A program made the translations under genes and the position numbers. The notes below the pieces were generated by a model that was not told the origin of the DNA, did not search any database, and saw nothing but the letters and a program-made list of their open reading frames with translations. A stretch of DNA of 64,000 nucleotides, from assembly GCA_004292855.1 (NCBI GenBank), contig RDXN01000046.1, positions 1 to 64,000 of the forward strand, written 5' to 3'. Positions 22,375 to 31,885 of the stretch are shown piece after piece (position 1 is the first letter of the stretch; each line of letters opens with the position of its first letter). The stretch is from Cytophagales bacterium. Its GTDB lineage: Bacteria > Bacteroidota > Bacteroidia > Cytophagales > Spirosomataceae.

Positions 22375-23013
22375 ATGGAAACTCTAAAACGCCTTCCGCT
22401 TGATACGGACTCCTTTCTGGTCCATTTCGACCTGCCCCGGTTGCGGTCGGGAGCTATTCTGGATGACTGGATGCAGGCTACCGGGACGCTGACTGAAGCC
22501 GAAGTTCAACGGCTTGATAAGCTATATCAAAAAGCTTTGCGGTCGGGCGATGGCTGGAATGAAGAAGAGTTGAAGATGAAGTTTATCAGCCTGATTTTGG
22601 ATCTGGTTGATATTGAGGACTCCGACAAGATTGTATCGTTCTATGAGCGGCCTATGTCGGCGGTGTTGAAAGGAGTCAAAATTGCTGTCATTTGCGATTG
22701 TCTGCTGGCTTCGGCGGCTGGTATTGCCACGCCCCGCACGCCCTACTTCTTTCTGCAAGAATTCAAGAAGCAGAAGGGCGACAGTAACGACCCGGAGGCC
22801 CAAATGCTAGCGGCTATGTTGGTGGCTCAAGATCGCAACGCCGATGGCAAGCCGGTTTATGGAGCTTGGTTGGTGGGCAGCATCTGGAATTTCACGGTGT
22901 TGTCAGGTGCTGAGTATTTCGTCAGTCCAAAGCTGGACGCATCGGACCGCCACGACCTCAACCGGATTGTATTCATTTTGAGACAGTTGAAAGAACTAAT
23001 CCTGAATCGGTAA
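22375..23013 (+). CDS. Hypothetical protein, 212 aa, possible PD-(D/E)XK fold
   Basis: No confident family. It is soluble, with a helical N-terminal half. The centre has TPYFFLQEFKKQKGDSNDPEAQMLAAMLVAQ, then KPVYGAWLVGSIWNFTVL and a C-terminal helix DLNRIVFILRQLKELI. The QEFKK segment (E-x-K) followed by a conserved-looking Q helix resembles the core of PD-(D/E)XK nuclease-fold proteins. I have seen similar Cytophagales proteins without known role. It ends directly before the serC-like start (23014), so the two are probably co-transcribed. Confidence 0.7.
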   Translation: METLKRLPLDTDSFLVHFDLPRLRSGAILDDWMQATGTLTEAEVQRLDKLYQKALRSGDGWNEEELKMKFISLILDLVDIEDSDKIVSFYERPMSAVLKGVKIAVICDCLLASAAGIATPRTPYFFLQEFKKQKGDSNDPEAQMLAAMLVAQDRNADGKPVYGAWLVGSIWNFTVLSGAEYFVSPKLDASDRHDLNRIVFILRQLKELILNR

Positions 23014-24120
23014 ATGACAACCTTTTACCCCGGCCCCTCAAAAGTATACCCCGAAGTGGCCGACTACGCGGCAGAGGCTGTGCGGTCGGGCATTACAAGC
23101 CTGAATCACCGGAGCGCGGGATTTATGGACATTGTGCGCGAGACCGTTCGGCTACTCCACGAGAAGCTCGACATTCCCACCGACTACCATATCGCGCTGG
23201 TGTCGTCAGCAACGGAGTGCTGGGAGATTGTGGCCCAATCGCTGACCGACAAAACCACATTGCACGCCTACAGTGGGGCTTTTGGCAAGAAATGGCTGGA
23301 CTATACCCAGCGGATCAACCCGCAGGCTGTTGGATTCAATACCCTTGACAAGCAGTCATACGAGCAGGGCAACGCGGTTTACAATGCGCTTGTGCATAAG
23401 ACAGACGGGTCGGGAACGATCTGCCTAGTTCAGAACGAAACGTCGAACGGCACGCAGCTCACCATGAACAAGTTACTCCGAATCCGGCGTGAATTTGGGG
23501 GTATCATTGCGGTCGATGCGGTGTCGTCGATGGCGGGTATCGCGCTCGATTGGGAGCAGGCCGACGTTTGGTTTGCGTCGGTACAAAAATGCTTCGGGCT
23601 TCCGGCGGGGTTGGCCGTGCTGGTATACTCCTCCCGTGCGCTGGAGCGGGCCGAGCGCATCAACGACCGGGCACACTACAACAGTCTGTTGTTTATACAT
23701 GAGAATTTCCGGCAGTTTCAGACGCCCTACACGCCCAACGGGCTGGGCATTTATTGCCTCATGCGGGTGTTGCAACAGGTGCCGCCCATTGCCAAAGTCG
23801 ACGCCAGAACCCAGGCACGAGCCGATGCCTGGTACACCTTTTTCGAGAACGAGCTGAACCAGACACCAACTTCGGAAAGCCGGTTCCGGCTGCTCATCAC
23901 CGAACCCGGCCTTCGGTCGCGCACGGTGATTGCGGTTGAGGGTAGCGAGGCCGACATTAAAGCCATAAAAGAGGCCACCAAAGAAGCCGGTATTACGCTC
24001 GGTAATGGCTATGGACAATGGAAAAACACGACCTTCCGCATCGCCAACTTCCCGGCTATTACAGACGATGAGATTGAGCAGTTGAAAGCGTTTTTGAGAA
24101 ACTACTCGTTGACTTTCTGA
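23014..24120 (+). CDS. Phosphoserine aminotransferase-like class V aminotransferase, 368 aa
   Basis: It begins FYPGPSKVYPEVADY, the start typical of SerC and related small class V aminotransferases. The PLP site reads GGIIAVDAVSSMAGIALDW...VWFASVQKCFGLPAG (about residues 163-207), with the Schiff-base Lys in VQKCFGLP. The length fits SerC. The alternative is a serine-glyoxylate/alanine-glyoxylate-type enzyme. Expected role: 3-phosphohydroxypyruvate to phosphoserine. It abuts the upstream gene and is followed by a long palindrome. Confidence 0.8.
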   Translation: MTTFYPGPSKVYPEVADYAAEAVRSGITSLNHRSAGFMDIVRETVRLLHEKLDIPTDYHIALVSSATECWEIVAQSLTDKTTLHAYSGAFGKKWLDYTQRINPQAVGFNTLDKQSYEQGNAVYNALVHKTDGSGTICLVQNETSNGTQLTMNKLLRIRREFGGIIAVDAVSSMAGIALDWEQADVWFASVQKCFGLPAGLAVLVYSSRALERAERINDRAHYNSLLFIHENFRQFQTPYTPNGLGIYCLMRVLQQVPPIAKVDARTQARADAWYTFFENELNQTPTSESRFRLLITEPGLRSRTVIAVEGSEADIKAIKEATKEAGITLGNGYGQWKNTTFRIANFPAITDDEIEQLKAFLRNYSLTF

Positions 24121-24204
24121 GTCTATTTACTCGTTGATTGATAAGGACCGTACCATTTCCGAACAGCAGGGGTAGGCTCTGAATGGTTCGCATCGGAGAG
24201 GTTG

Positions 24205-24274
24205 ATGGAACGCAGATTGTTATGATTCTTATGATCTTAACCAATCATAAGAATCATAACAATCTGCGTTCCAT
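24205..24274. terminator. Long palindrome between convergent genes
   Basis: ATGGAACGCAGATTGTTATG... is matched by ...CATAACAATCTGCGTTCCAT, with roughly 30-bp arms and an 8-10-nt loop. It lies between the serC-like and susD-like stops, which converge, so it can terminate both. Its style (GATTCTTATGAT units) resembles the dispersed repeats near 31.8 and 32.3 kb. Confidence 0.65.
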
Positions 24275-24284
24275 TCATTTAGGG

Positions 24285-25688
24285 TCAATAGCCCGGATTT
24301 TGTTTAATGGCCGGGTCGGTGTCGATCTGGCTTTGTGGAATGGGCATCAGCAGGTCTTTAGCCGTGATCGTGACAAGAATGTTATTGGCCTTAAACCAGT
24401 CGTTCATTACCTGAATGGCCGTTCCGGTCCGTAACAAATCGAACCAGCGATGGCCTTCGTTGACCAGTTCGAGCCGACGCTCCAGGTCAATGGCTGCTCG
24501 GAGTGTCGTTTGGGTGGTGGCGGTGGTGTTGGCAAGCGCGGCCCGGGTCCGAATCAGGTTCAGGTTGGTGGCGGCTGCGGTAGCGTTACCCAGTTCATTC
24601 TCAACCTCAGCCAACATCAAGACCACGTCGGCATAGCGCAGGATTACCACATCGCTACCACCGTCGGTAATGACTGTTGGTTGGGTCAGTTTGCGCCCCC
24701 ACGGAATACCCGACGCAGTGGCGGTCAGGTAGGTGCCCCGGCGTTTGTCGGTCGTGGCATACAAGGCATAGAGACTTTTGGTAGGCAAATTATGGCCCTT
24801 CGCGCCCGACACCGTGCCAGAAGGAGCAAACTGCTGAAACATGGTACTGCCTTCAGTATTGCCGTTTACGCCCGATGCAAACTGCACAGCAAAGATGATC
24901 TCGCGGTTGTTCTCGTTAGTTATAGAAAACACCGTGGCCGGGTCGGGCAGGAGCGTGTGTCGGCCCGATGCCACCACCGCCAACAACAGCGTCCGGGCTT
25001 CGGCGTAGTTTTTCTGGGTTAGCAGCACCTTTGCCAGCAACGTTTGTGCCGCTGTTTTCACCACGCGCCCAGCCTGCGTGCTGGTTTCGGGCAAGGCGGT
25101 AATGGCTTCAGTTAAGTCCTTAACAATCTGCGTGTAAACCTGTGCCGACGGGGTGCGGCCCTTGCCGAAATAATCATTTGGGTCAACGGTTTCTTCTACA
25201 ACCAGAGGCACATCACCATAAAGCCGGACCAGATTGAAGTAGAGCAGGGCACGGATAAATTTCATCTCGCCAATACGGGCCTGTTTGGTAGCGGCCACGG
25301 CGTAGGTGATTTTGTCGATCCGGTTCAGCACCACGTTGGCGCGTTGAATAGTCCGGTACGATTGCTGCCAGGCATCCGTAGTTAGCGTATTGGCCGGAAT
25401 AGTGGTGAACAAATCCAACTGTCCGTAGTTTCCGCCATCGTTGGCTGGTACTTCGCTGTAGGTGTTATCGGATGGAATCTCGACAAAAGCCGGTAAGTCG
25501 CGACCATACAGACCGTTTGTTTGCAAATTGGCATAAACCGCATTGACGTATTCTTCCACTTCGATTTCATTACGGAGAAAGTTGCTTAATTCCTTCGACG
25601 TAATAGGGCTTTGGAACAACTGCTCTTCGCAGGAAGCAAGGCCGAGCATACTGCCCAGCAGGGCGAGAACAACAATTATCTTTTTCAT
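24285..25688 (-). CDS. SusD/RagB-family outer-membrane lipoprotein, 467 aa
   Basis: Lipoprotein signal with lipobox LASC near residue 20. The typical SusD start follows (LFQSPITSKELSNFLRNEIEVEEYVNAVYANLQ), then TPR-like helices, and the C-terminal signature VILRYADVVLMLAEVENELGN, RRLELVNEGHRWFDLLR and LLPIPQSQIDTDPAIKQNPGY. It forms the lid over the SusC barrel and captures a glycan or peptide ligand at the cell surface. Its gene follows susC by 18 bp. Confidence 0.95.
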   Translation of the reverse strand: MKKIIVVLALLGSMLGLASCEEQLFQSPITSKELSNFLRNEIEVEEYVNAVYANLQTNGLYGRDLPAFVEIPSDNTYSEVPANDGGNYGQLDLFTTIPANTLTTDAWQQSYRTIQRANVVLNRIDKITYAVAATKQARIGEMKFIRALLYFNLVRLYGDVPLVVEETVDPNDYFGKGRTPSAQVYTQIVKDLTEAITALPETSTQAGRVVKTAAQTLLAKVLLTQKNYAEARTLLLAVVASGRHTLLPDPATVFSITNENNREIIFAVQFASGVNGNTEGSTMFQQFAPSGTVSGAKGHNLPTKSLYALYATTDKRRGTYLTATASGIPWGRKLTQPTVITDGGSDVVILRYADVVLMLAEVENELGNATAAATNLNLIRTRAALANTTATTQTTLRAAIDLERRLELVNEGHRWFDLLRTGTAIQVMNDWFKANNILVTITAKDLLMPIPQSQIDTDPAIKQNPGY

Positions 25689-25706
25689 CGGTGATGCTTT
25701 TTCTGA

Positions 25707-28700
25707 TTAAAAATTGACGTTGAATCCAACAATGAACGACCGGGCCACCGGGTAGTTGGCCTGCGATTGGCCGTTGGTCAGCACGTTTCCAGTTGTGGTG
25801 GCGTCGGGATTAAAACCCCGAAACTTGGTGATCGTGAACAGGTTATTGGCTGTCACATAGAACCGTGCGCCCGACAGTTTTGCGCGGCTTAGCCACACGT
25901 TCGGCAGGTTATAAGCGACTTGCAGATTTCGTAACCGGAGGTAATCAGCATCCTTGAAAAAGTAATTCGACGCACGGGTCAGTCGCCGGGCCGACGAGAA
26001 ATTACCGAGGTTTGGCTGCGCCAGAAAACCGTTCGGGTTATTTTGAGGGTGATAACGATTCTGGAAATAATAGGTGTTTGGTGTGCCAAACCCTTCGCCT
26101 GATTCTTCATGTGATGACAGTTGCTGATCGAAGATTTTGCGTCCTACGATCCCAAGCAATGAGAAACTGAATTCCAATCCTTTCCAGCCCAAATTGCCCG
26201 AAAATCCGTAGGTGAGTTTCGGGTTATAGGTGCCGAACGTCTTGCGGTCGCTCAGGTCAATCTTGCCATCTTTATTCAAATCTTCCACAATGTAATCGCC
26301 TAGCAGCGTCCCCGTCAAACTCGGAATAGTGTTGAGTTGCTCCGGCGTTTTATACACGCCGATGATATTGTAGCCGTACATCTCGGCAATCGAACCACCG
26401 ACTTTCGTCAGAAATTGGCTCGACCCACCCGTCAAAATCTGGTCCTGACCGGGTGCCAGAGCCAGCACTTTGTTGGCGTTGGTGGCAATATTGCCGCTAA
26501 AGCCTACGTTCAATGGCCCCAAATTGAGGTTGTTGCCGCCCAATTCCAGTTCAAAACCGCTATTTTGAATCTTGCCGATATTCTGAATAGACGCACTAAA
26601 ACCCGACTGCTCCGGCACCGGCACATTGAGCAACAGGTCTTTCGTAGTGGAGGTGTAATAATCGGCCGAGAGCGTGAACCGCGACCCCAGCCCCAGATTC
26701 AGGCCGATGTTGGTGGCCGTTTTGGTTTCCCACGACAGGTTCGGGTTAGGCGTAGTGGTGGCCGCAAAGCCTGGTGCCAACGCGTTGCCATAGACGTAGT
26801 TTGCCGAATTGACCAATGCCTGCGAGCTGTATGAACCAATCTGATTATTACCCGATTGACCCCAACTGGCACGCACTTTGGCGAATGTCAGTAGTTTCGA
26901 TTGTGGGAAAAACGATTCGTTGCTGATAATCCAGCCGCCCGTTATGGACGGGAAATTGCCCCATTTCCGGTCGTTGCCGAAGCGCGACGAGCCATCGCGC
27001 CGGATGGTGGCCGTGAACAAATATTTGTTCAGATACGAATACTGAGCGCGGGCCAGATACGAAACCTGCGTCCAGATTGAACGCGAAGTTGATGCCACAA
27101 ACGCGCTGGCCCCGGCAATATTGGGCAGATTATCGTCGGCAATACCTGTTCCCGTTACGTTGGTGTTACTCCCCGATTCTTTCTGGAATGTATAACCCGC
27201 CAGCAAATCGAGCGTGTGATCGTGAATTTGGCGGTTGTAGGTAACGGTGTTTTCGGACAGATAATTGGTCGTGAATTCGCGGGTTTCCGTAGCAACGGCG
27301 GGTTTGGGAGCCGCTCCCCGGTATTGCCCCACATCCGACGGATTGTAAAAATCGAACAGATTACTTTCGACATCACCACCCAGCAAGGTCTTGATTGTCA
27401 GTCCTTCGAGTGGCCGAAAGGCGAGGTATGTATTACCAAATGTGCGGAAGAAATCGCGGTTGTTCTTGATTTTCAGGGCCAGAGCTACCGCGTTTTCGCC
27501 CAATGCGCCGTCTTCGGGAATACTCGCCAGAATCTGATTACTGATGGCCAGCGACCCATCGGCGTTGTAGGGCGCAAACATCGGATACATGATGTAAAGG
27601 TTCGCAATAGGGTCGTTCGATTGGTTGCTGTTGTTGTTGAAAAACGTCTGCGAATTATAGGACGGGTTCAGGCTCACACCCATGTCAAACTTGTCAGACA
27701 GTTTCGAGTCAATCTTAACCGTGCCGCTGTATCGTTTGAGACCGTTGTTCAGCACGATACCCTGCTGATTGAAATAGTTGGCCGAGACGTAATAATTGGT
27801 CTTGGCCGACCCGCCCGAAATAGCCACGTTGTAGCTACTGATGGGTGCATTTCGAAACAGTTCATCGAGCCAGTTGGTGTTGATCAAACCAGGCTGATTG
27901 TCCAGATAGGGTTGCAGGTAATTCAATCGCAATTCGCGCAAGCTCGCACCCTTGCTCAGGCGCGTGGCACGGTCGTCGGAAACGTTGCGCGTGGTTGGGT
28001 TTCGGGAAATATACCCCCAATCGCGGGCTTCGGTCAAAAACTGCGCGGCTTGATAGGCATCCACATATTCGACCTTATCGCTGCGTTGCTGAATACCCGA
28101 ATACACATCGAGCGAGACATTAATCCGGTCTTTCTGACCTTTCTTCGTCGTAATCAGCACGACACCATTAGCCGCCCGTGACCCGTAAATAGCTGCCGAT
28201 GAGGGATCTTTCAGAATATCAACCGTCTCGATGTCCTGCGGATTGACCGAATTGAACGATGAACCTTCCGAGAGCGGGAACCCATCCACTACGATCAGGG
28301 GGTTACGCCCGGCGGTGAGCGTGCCGATGCCCCGAATCACAATCTGTGGGTTTGAACCGGGCTGGGCCGAGGCATCGTTGATAACGACACCGGCGGCTTT
28401 ACCGGCCATCTGTTGGGCAAAACTACTGCCGTTGTAGCGCACCAACTCCTCTGATTTTACCTGCGAAACCACCCCCGTTACCTTCGCCTTCGACTGCGAG
28501 CCGTAGCCAATCACGACCACTTCGCTCAGAGTTTTCTGATCGACTTTCAGCGCAACGTCAACGGTTGTCTGGCCGGGCGATAGCGCGATCTCCTGCGGTT
28601 CATAACCAATATAGGAACAGGCTAATGTGACGGACTCATCCGGTACAGAGAGTGAGAATTTCCCGGCAGCATCGGTCGTGGTGCCGCGTGCGGTGCCTTT

Positions 28701-29210
28701 CAGCAGGACGCTCACGCCCGGCAACGGGTCTTTTCCATCGGTCACGGTGCCGCTCACGGTCCTGACGGCGGCCTCGCCGGACACAGTAAGAGCGGAAGCG
28801 GGTTCGACGTTCATGGCCCAGCTTTCGGGGTTGCGTTTCAGAATAATCTGGCCACCCACAATGTCCCAGGTGATGCGGGTTTGACGGAAAATCGTTTCTA
28901 ATACCGTTGCCAATGACTGATTCTGAGCGCGGAGCGACACCCGCTGCCCGGCCCGAACCACCTGTGGACTGTAAACAAACCGCACATCGGCGGCTTTTTC
29001 AATCTGCGTTAAGACTGAGCCAAGCGGCTGTCTGTCGGCATTGAGCGTAACGGGGCGTTTCAGCATTTCCTGCGCCGACACGGGCAGAGCGTGAGCCATG
29101 CTCACCAGCAAAGCCATCAGAAACAGTTGAGAAGCGGTAAATTTCATGACAGTCCACAGCATCGTGTGGTAGCGTCGGTTGAATTGCATACTTTTGAATG
29201 TTTTGTTCAC
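25707..29210 (-). CDS. SusC/RagA-family TonB-dependent transporter with STN domain, 1167 aa
   Basis: N-terminal signal (FLMALLVSMAHALPVSA) followed by an STN secretin/TonB domain (about residues 55-125). A carboxypeptidase-regulatory-like domain comes next (about 150-230; SGTVTDGKDPLPGVSVLLKG), then a plug with the SusC motif SGSFAQ-like region (VIRGIGTLTAGRNPLIVVDGFPL) and VLKDPSSAAIYGSRAANGVVLITTKKG, and a 22-strand barrel. The STN domain can contact the FecR-type anti-sigma factor encoded just upstream (29357-30424), making this a signal-transducing importer. No degradative enzyme lies next to it, so the ligand is unknown. Confidence 0.95.
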   Translation of the reverse strand: MNKTFKSMQFNRRYHTMLWTVMKFTASQLFLMALLVSMAHALPVSAQEMLKRPVTLNADRQPLGSVLTQIEKAADVRFVYSPQVVRAGQRVSLRAQNQSLATVLETIFRQTRITWDIVGGQIILKRNPESWAMNVEPASALTVSGEAAVRTVSGTVTDGKDPLPGVSVLLKGTARGTTTDAAGKFSLSVPDESVTLACSYIGYEPQEIALSPGQTTVDVALKVDQKTLSEVVVIGYGSQSKAKVTGVVSQVKSEELVRYNGSSFAQQMAGKAAGVVINDASAQPGSNPQIVIRGIGTLTAGRNPLIVVDGFPLSEGSSFNSVNPQDIETVDILKDPSSAAIYGSRAANGVVLITTKKGQKDRINVSLDVYSGIQQRSDKVEYVDAYQAAQFLTEARDWGYISRNPTTRNVSDDRATRLSKGASLRELRLNYLQPYLDNQPGLINTNWLDELFRNAPISSYNVAISGGSAKTNYYVSANYFNQQGIVLNNGLKRYSGTVKIDSKLSDKFDMGVSLNPSYNSQTFFNNNSNQSNDPIANLYIMYPMFAPYNADGSLAISNQILASIPEDGALGENAVALALKIKNNRDFFRTFGNTYLAFRPLEGLTIKTLLGGDVESNLFDFYNPSDVGQYRGAAPKPAVATETREFTTNYLSENTVTYNRQIHDHTLDLLAGYTFQKESGSNTNVTGTGIADDNLPNIAGASAFVASTSRSIWTQVSYLARAQYSYLNKYLFTATIRRDGSSRFGNDRKWGNFPSITGGWIISNESFFPQSKLLTFAKVRASWGQSGNNQIGSYSSQALVNSANYVYGNALAPGFAATTTPNPNLSWETKTATNIGLNLGLGSRFTLSADYYTSTTKDLLLNVPVPEQSGFSASIQNIGKIQNSGFELELGGNNLNLGPLNVGFSGNIATNANKVLALAPGQDQILTGGSSQFLTKVGGSIAEMYGYNIIGVYKTPEQLNTIPSLTGTLLGDYIVEDLNKDGKIDLSDRKTFGTYNPKLTYGFSGNLGWKGLEFSFSLLGIVGRKIFDQQLSSHEESGEGFGTPNTYYFQNRYHPQNNPNGFLAQPNLGNFSSARRLTRASNYFFKDADYLRLRNLQVAYNLPNVWLSRAKLSGARFYVTANNLFTITKFRGFNPDATTTGNVLTNGQSQANYPVARSFIVGFNVNF

Positions 29211-29286
29211 TCGTGAGAAAAGCTGGGCAAAAACAAGTCCCTCACCCGCAAAACGGGCGTTTCAGGACCAGAAACGTAGGACTACC

Positions 29287-29352
29287 GAGCCATTGACGGG
29301 ACCAGCGTCAATGGCTTTTTTTATTCACAGAGACGCAATATTTCGCGTCTCT
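29287..29352. terminator. Two hairpins between susC and fecR
   Basis: AGCCATTGACG/CGTCAATGGCT with an 8-nt loop and following T-run (from 29288), then AGAGACGC/GCGTCTCT (29329-29352) with an AT loop. The T-run is on the plus strand although the flanking genes are both minus. The first may therefore be a read-through attenuator or a dispersed repeat and not a dedicated terminator. Confidence 0.5.
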
Positions 29353-29356
29353 ACAC

Positions 29357-30424
29357 CTATTCACAACCATTACTTTTTATCACCACCGTTGTCCCATCAA
29401 TCCGATAGGCAGCTCCGATACTGGCGCAAATCATGTCTAATTTGGTAAACAAGGGCTGCTCCGACAGCCGGGCCGTAATCGTACAGTTTACCAGCATCTG
29501 CCGGTCGTGCTGAATGGTTACACCGTAGGCCCGTTCTAACTCACCAAACACGTCGGCAACGGGTGTATCGGCAAATACAAACCGATTCACCACGGCCTTC
29601 GGGTTCACTACCTCTGGCGCAACCACCAACGCTTTGACAACCTGCCCATTCGCTACCGTGAGTGTGGCGCGTTCGTTGGGGGCAAGCACTAAGCCTGGCT
29701 GTCGCTCTGGCGCACCGGTTCGGTCAGTTTTTCCAGTAGTGGGCGACACCGAGACGCGCCCCGTTTTCACCGCTACTTCTGCCGTTGGTTGACTGGCAAA
29801 ATCGCGCACCGTAAAACTCGTTCCCAGCACCCGCACCAGCACCGATCTCGTTTGCACCACAAACGGATGGGCTTTATCGGGCTGGACTGCGAAAAACGCT
29901 TCGCCCGATAGTTGGACCGTCCGCAATGCGCTGGCAAATCTAACCGGGTACCGTACTCGACTCCCCGGCAAGAGCCGCACCGTACTGCCATCGGATAGAG
30001 TCAGGTTTAGGGGTGCGTTGGTTTCGTTTGTTTTTATTCGCCAACCATCCGACATCGAGTTATTTGCACCGTCAGTCATCGGTTCAGGTAGCGTTTTTCG
30101 TTGCCAAACTAACCAACCGCCCACCATCAGCAACCCTGCCACCGATGCTGCCACCGCCCATCGCCACCCCACCCACCGGCGGCTGTTGAGCGGCCGCACT
30201 GGGACCTCGTCGCTTCCCTGAACCGAAACGTACAACCGTTGCCAAAGCCGTCCCGAAGCTCCGTTGGGCAGCGGGGTTGTGGCGTCGGCATACTGCCAGT
30301 CCTGAGCCAGCAGGTCATCGAGGGTTGGCGTATCCGGCTGGTCAAAGTAAGCCCGCAGGGTAGCCACTTCGTCGGGCGTACAGTGTCCCGCACGGAAACG
30401 GTCTAAGAGATCGCGTGTAATCAT
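29357..30424 (-). CDS. FecR-family anti-sigma factor, 355 aa
   Basis: The N-terminal 80 residues are cytoplasmic and helical (sigma-binding). One membrane helix lies at about residues 90-108 (WAVAASVAGLLMVGGWLVW). The periplasmic FecR domain follows (NLTLSDGSTVRLLPGSRVRYPVRF... GEAFFAVQPDKAHPFVVQT...VRVLGTSFTVRDF) and a C-terminal STN-like domain (VFGELERAYGVTIQHD...ARLSEQPLFTKLDMICASIGAAYRIDG). It holds the sigma factor encoded at 30500-31039 until the SusC STN domain signals ligand uptake. Confidence 0.93.
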   Translation of the reverse strand: MITRDLLDRFRAGHCTPDEVATLRAYFDQPDTPTLDDLLAQDWQYADATTPLPNGASGRLWQRLYVSVQGSDEVPVRPLNSRRWVGWRWAVAASVAGLLMVGGWLVWQRKTLPEPMTDGANNSMSDGWRIKTNETNAPLNLTLSDGSTVRLLPGSRVRYPVRFASALRTVQLSGEAFFAVQPDKAHPFVVQTRSVLVRVLGTSFTVRDFASQPTAEVAVKTGRVSVSPTTGKTDRTGAPERQPGLVLAPNERATLTVANGQVVKALVVAPEVVNPKAVVNRFVFADTPVADVFGELERAYGVTIQHDRQMLVNCTITARLSEQPLFTKLDMICASIGAAYRIDGTTVVIKSNGCE

Positions 30425-30499
30425 CGGTCGTGTTCTATGGGGTAATACAATCGGGCGGGTACTGACCTTTACCCGCGTTTGTTACGAAATTGTGAAGAG

Positions 30500-31039
30500 T
30501 TACAGGAAGAAGAACAGGCTCGTGAGCCGTTCGCGCAGGAATTTTAAGGCTTTCACCATCTGACTCTCCACGGTGGCACGGGAGATAGCGAGCCGCTCGG
30601 CGATCTCGTCGTAAGAGAGTTGTTCAACCCGGCTCAACTCGAATATCTCGCGCCGACGGCTCGGCAGTTGGGACATCGCGCGTTGGTATCGTCCCTGTAA
30701 ATCATTGGCATTTAGAAGATTACTGGCTTCGTCGGCGGTGGTAATACCCGTATTTTCGTGGGTATATGCATCAAATGCCTGTTGCCGGACAAGTCCGCGC
30801 CGGTACTGATTGACAATCAACTGGCGGGCTATTGTGAGGAGTTGAGCGTCAAGTGGGATGGTGTCAGAGAGCGTTTGCCGGTTTTGCCAAATCTTCAAAA
30901 ACACATCATGGGCAAGGTCTTCGGCGGTCAATTCATCGCGGGTATGTTTACGAGCAAACGAATACACCTTCCGGTGAGAGGTCCGGTACAAGGCCTCAAA
31001 CGCCCTAATATCGCCCTGTTTGATCCTGTCAATCACCAA
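30500..31039 (-). CDS. ECF RNA polymerase sigma factor (FecI-like), 179 aa
   Basis: Region 2 is FEALYRTSHRKVYSFARKHTRDELTAEDLAHDVFLKIWQNR (about residues 13-55). Region 4 is SRRREIFELSRVEQLSYDEIAERLAISRATVESQMVKALKFLRE (about 127-170), with a clear helix-turn-helix. It should direct transcription of the downstream susC/susD genes when released by the FecR protein. It stands first in this four-gene minus-strand set; 75 bp separate it from fecR. Confidence 0.93.
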   Translation of the reverse strand: MVIDRIKQGDIRAFEALYRTSHRKVYSFARKHTRDELTAEDLAHDVFLKIWQNRQTLSDTIPLDAQLLTIARQLIVNQYRRGLVRQQAFDAYTHENTGITTADEASNLLNANDLQGRYQRAMSQLPSRRREIFELSRVEQLSYDEIAERLAISRATVESQMVKALKFLRERLTSLFFFL

Positions 31040-31181
31040 CTAATTGGGTTTTACATTCGTGTTAGCAAAGAAACAGCAAAAGCGGCTGAACGTTGTTTAT
31101 CCGTATGTTAAGGAGTAGGCATCAGTAAAATCTCCGACCTTTGTCCTACTCTCATCAATCAGACCCGTTTTGGTCTTTTCT

Positions 31182-31745
31182 ATGTTTAATCTTAAAGAAA
31201 TCATTTCGGTCACGCTCATCTTGTTTTCGGTGATCGACGTGATCGGTTCGCTCCCCATCATCATCGACCTGCGGCAAAAAGTCGGCACCATTGAGTCCGA
31301 AAAAGCCACCATCGTGTCGGGTGTGCTGATGGTTAGTTTTTTGTTTGTGGGCGAACGGTTGCTGAGCTTATTTGGTGTTGACGTGTCGTCGTTTGCGGTG
31401 GCGGGTGCCCTGATTATCTTTTTGTTAGGCCTCGAAATGATCCTGGGTCGAACCATTTTCAAATCCGAAATTGAGACCGGCGGGGCCGCCCACATTGTAC
31501 CGATTGCGTTCCCGCTCATTGCCGGGGCAGGCACCATGACCACCCTCATTTCGCTCCGGGCCGAGTACCAAACGGCCAACATCATCGTAGGCATTATACT
31601 CAACCTGATCCTGATCTACGTGGTCCTGAAATCGTCGGGCTGGCTCGAAACGCGCATTGGGCCGGGTGGTTTAGCTGTGTTGCGCAAGGTATTCGGCATT
31701 ATCTTGCTGGCCATTTCGATCAAATTGTTGAAGACAAATTTCTGA
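31182..31745 (+). CDS. MarC family integral membrane protein, 187 aa
   Basis: Six hydrophobic segments and the conserved-type pieces SVIDVIGSLPIIIDL, GAGTMTTLISLRAEYQTANI and GGLAVLRKVFGIILLAISIKLL. These place it in the MarC/UPF0056 family of inner-membrane proteins of unsettled function. The start MFNLKEII at 31182 is chosen. The stop codon TGA is part of the CTGAACTGTGATT terminus of the following repeat. Confidence 0.85.
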   Translation: MFNLKEIISVTLILFSVIDVIGSLPIIIDLRQKVGTIESEKATIVSGVLMVSFLFVGERLLSLFGVDVSSFAVAGALIIFLLGLEMILGRTIFKSEIETGGAAHIVPIAFPLIAGAGTMTTLISLRAEYQTANIIVGIILNLILIYVVLKSSGWLETRIGPGGLAVLRKVFGIILLAISIKLLKTNF

Positions 31746-31870
31746 ACTGTGATTACGCTGATTTTTGTGATTTTTGTGATGGCTGTTATCGCTCTGCGAT
31801 TTTTGTGATGACGTTTGGCCTTTGATTGTTGTGACAAATGTGATTTGACTGACTTTTGAAATCCTCATCC
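31742..31870. repeat. TGTGATT-type intergenic repeat (left of GxxExxY gene)
   Basis: Starts with CTGAACTGTGATT at the marC stop and continues with repeated GATTTTTGTGAT units. Part of the same family as 32277-32434; this copy lacks a clear right end. No gene. Confidence 0.6.
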
Positions 31871-31885
31871 AGTGCCAAATAATTT

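Noticed and set aside
22375-23013. Transposase assignment for the 212-aa protein
   Set aside because: It carries an E-x-K segment but no recognisable catalytic triad of a PD-(D/E)XK transposase family and no flanking inverted repeats.
29287-29352. Riboswitch or leader RNA upstream of susC
   Set aside because: Only two simple hairpins are visible and they lie between fecR and susC on the upstream side; no conserved aptamer sequence was recognised.
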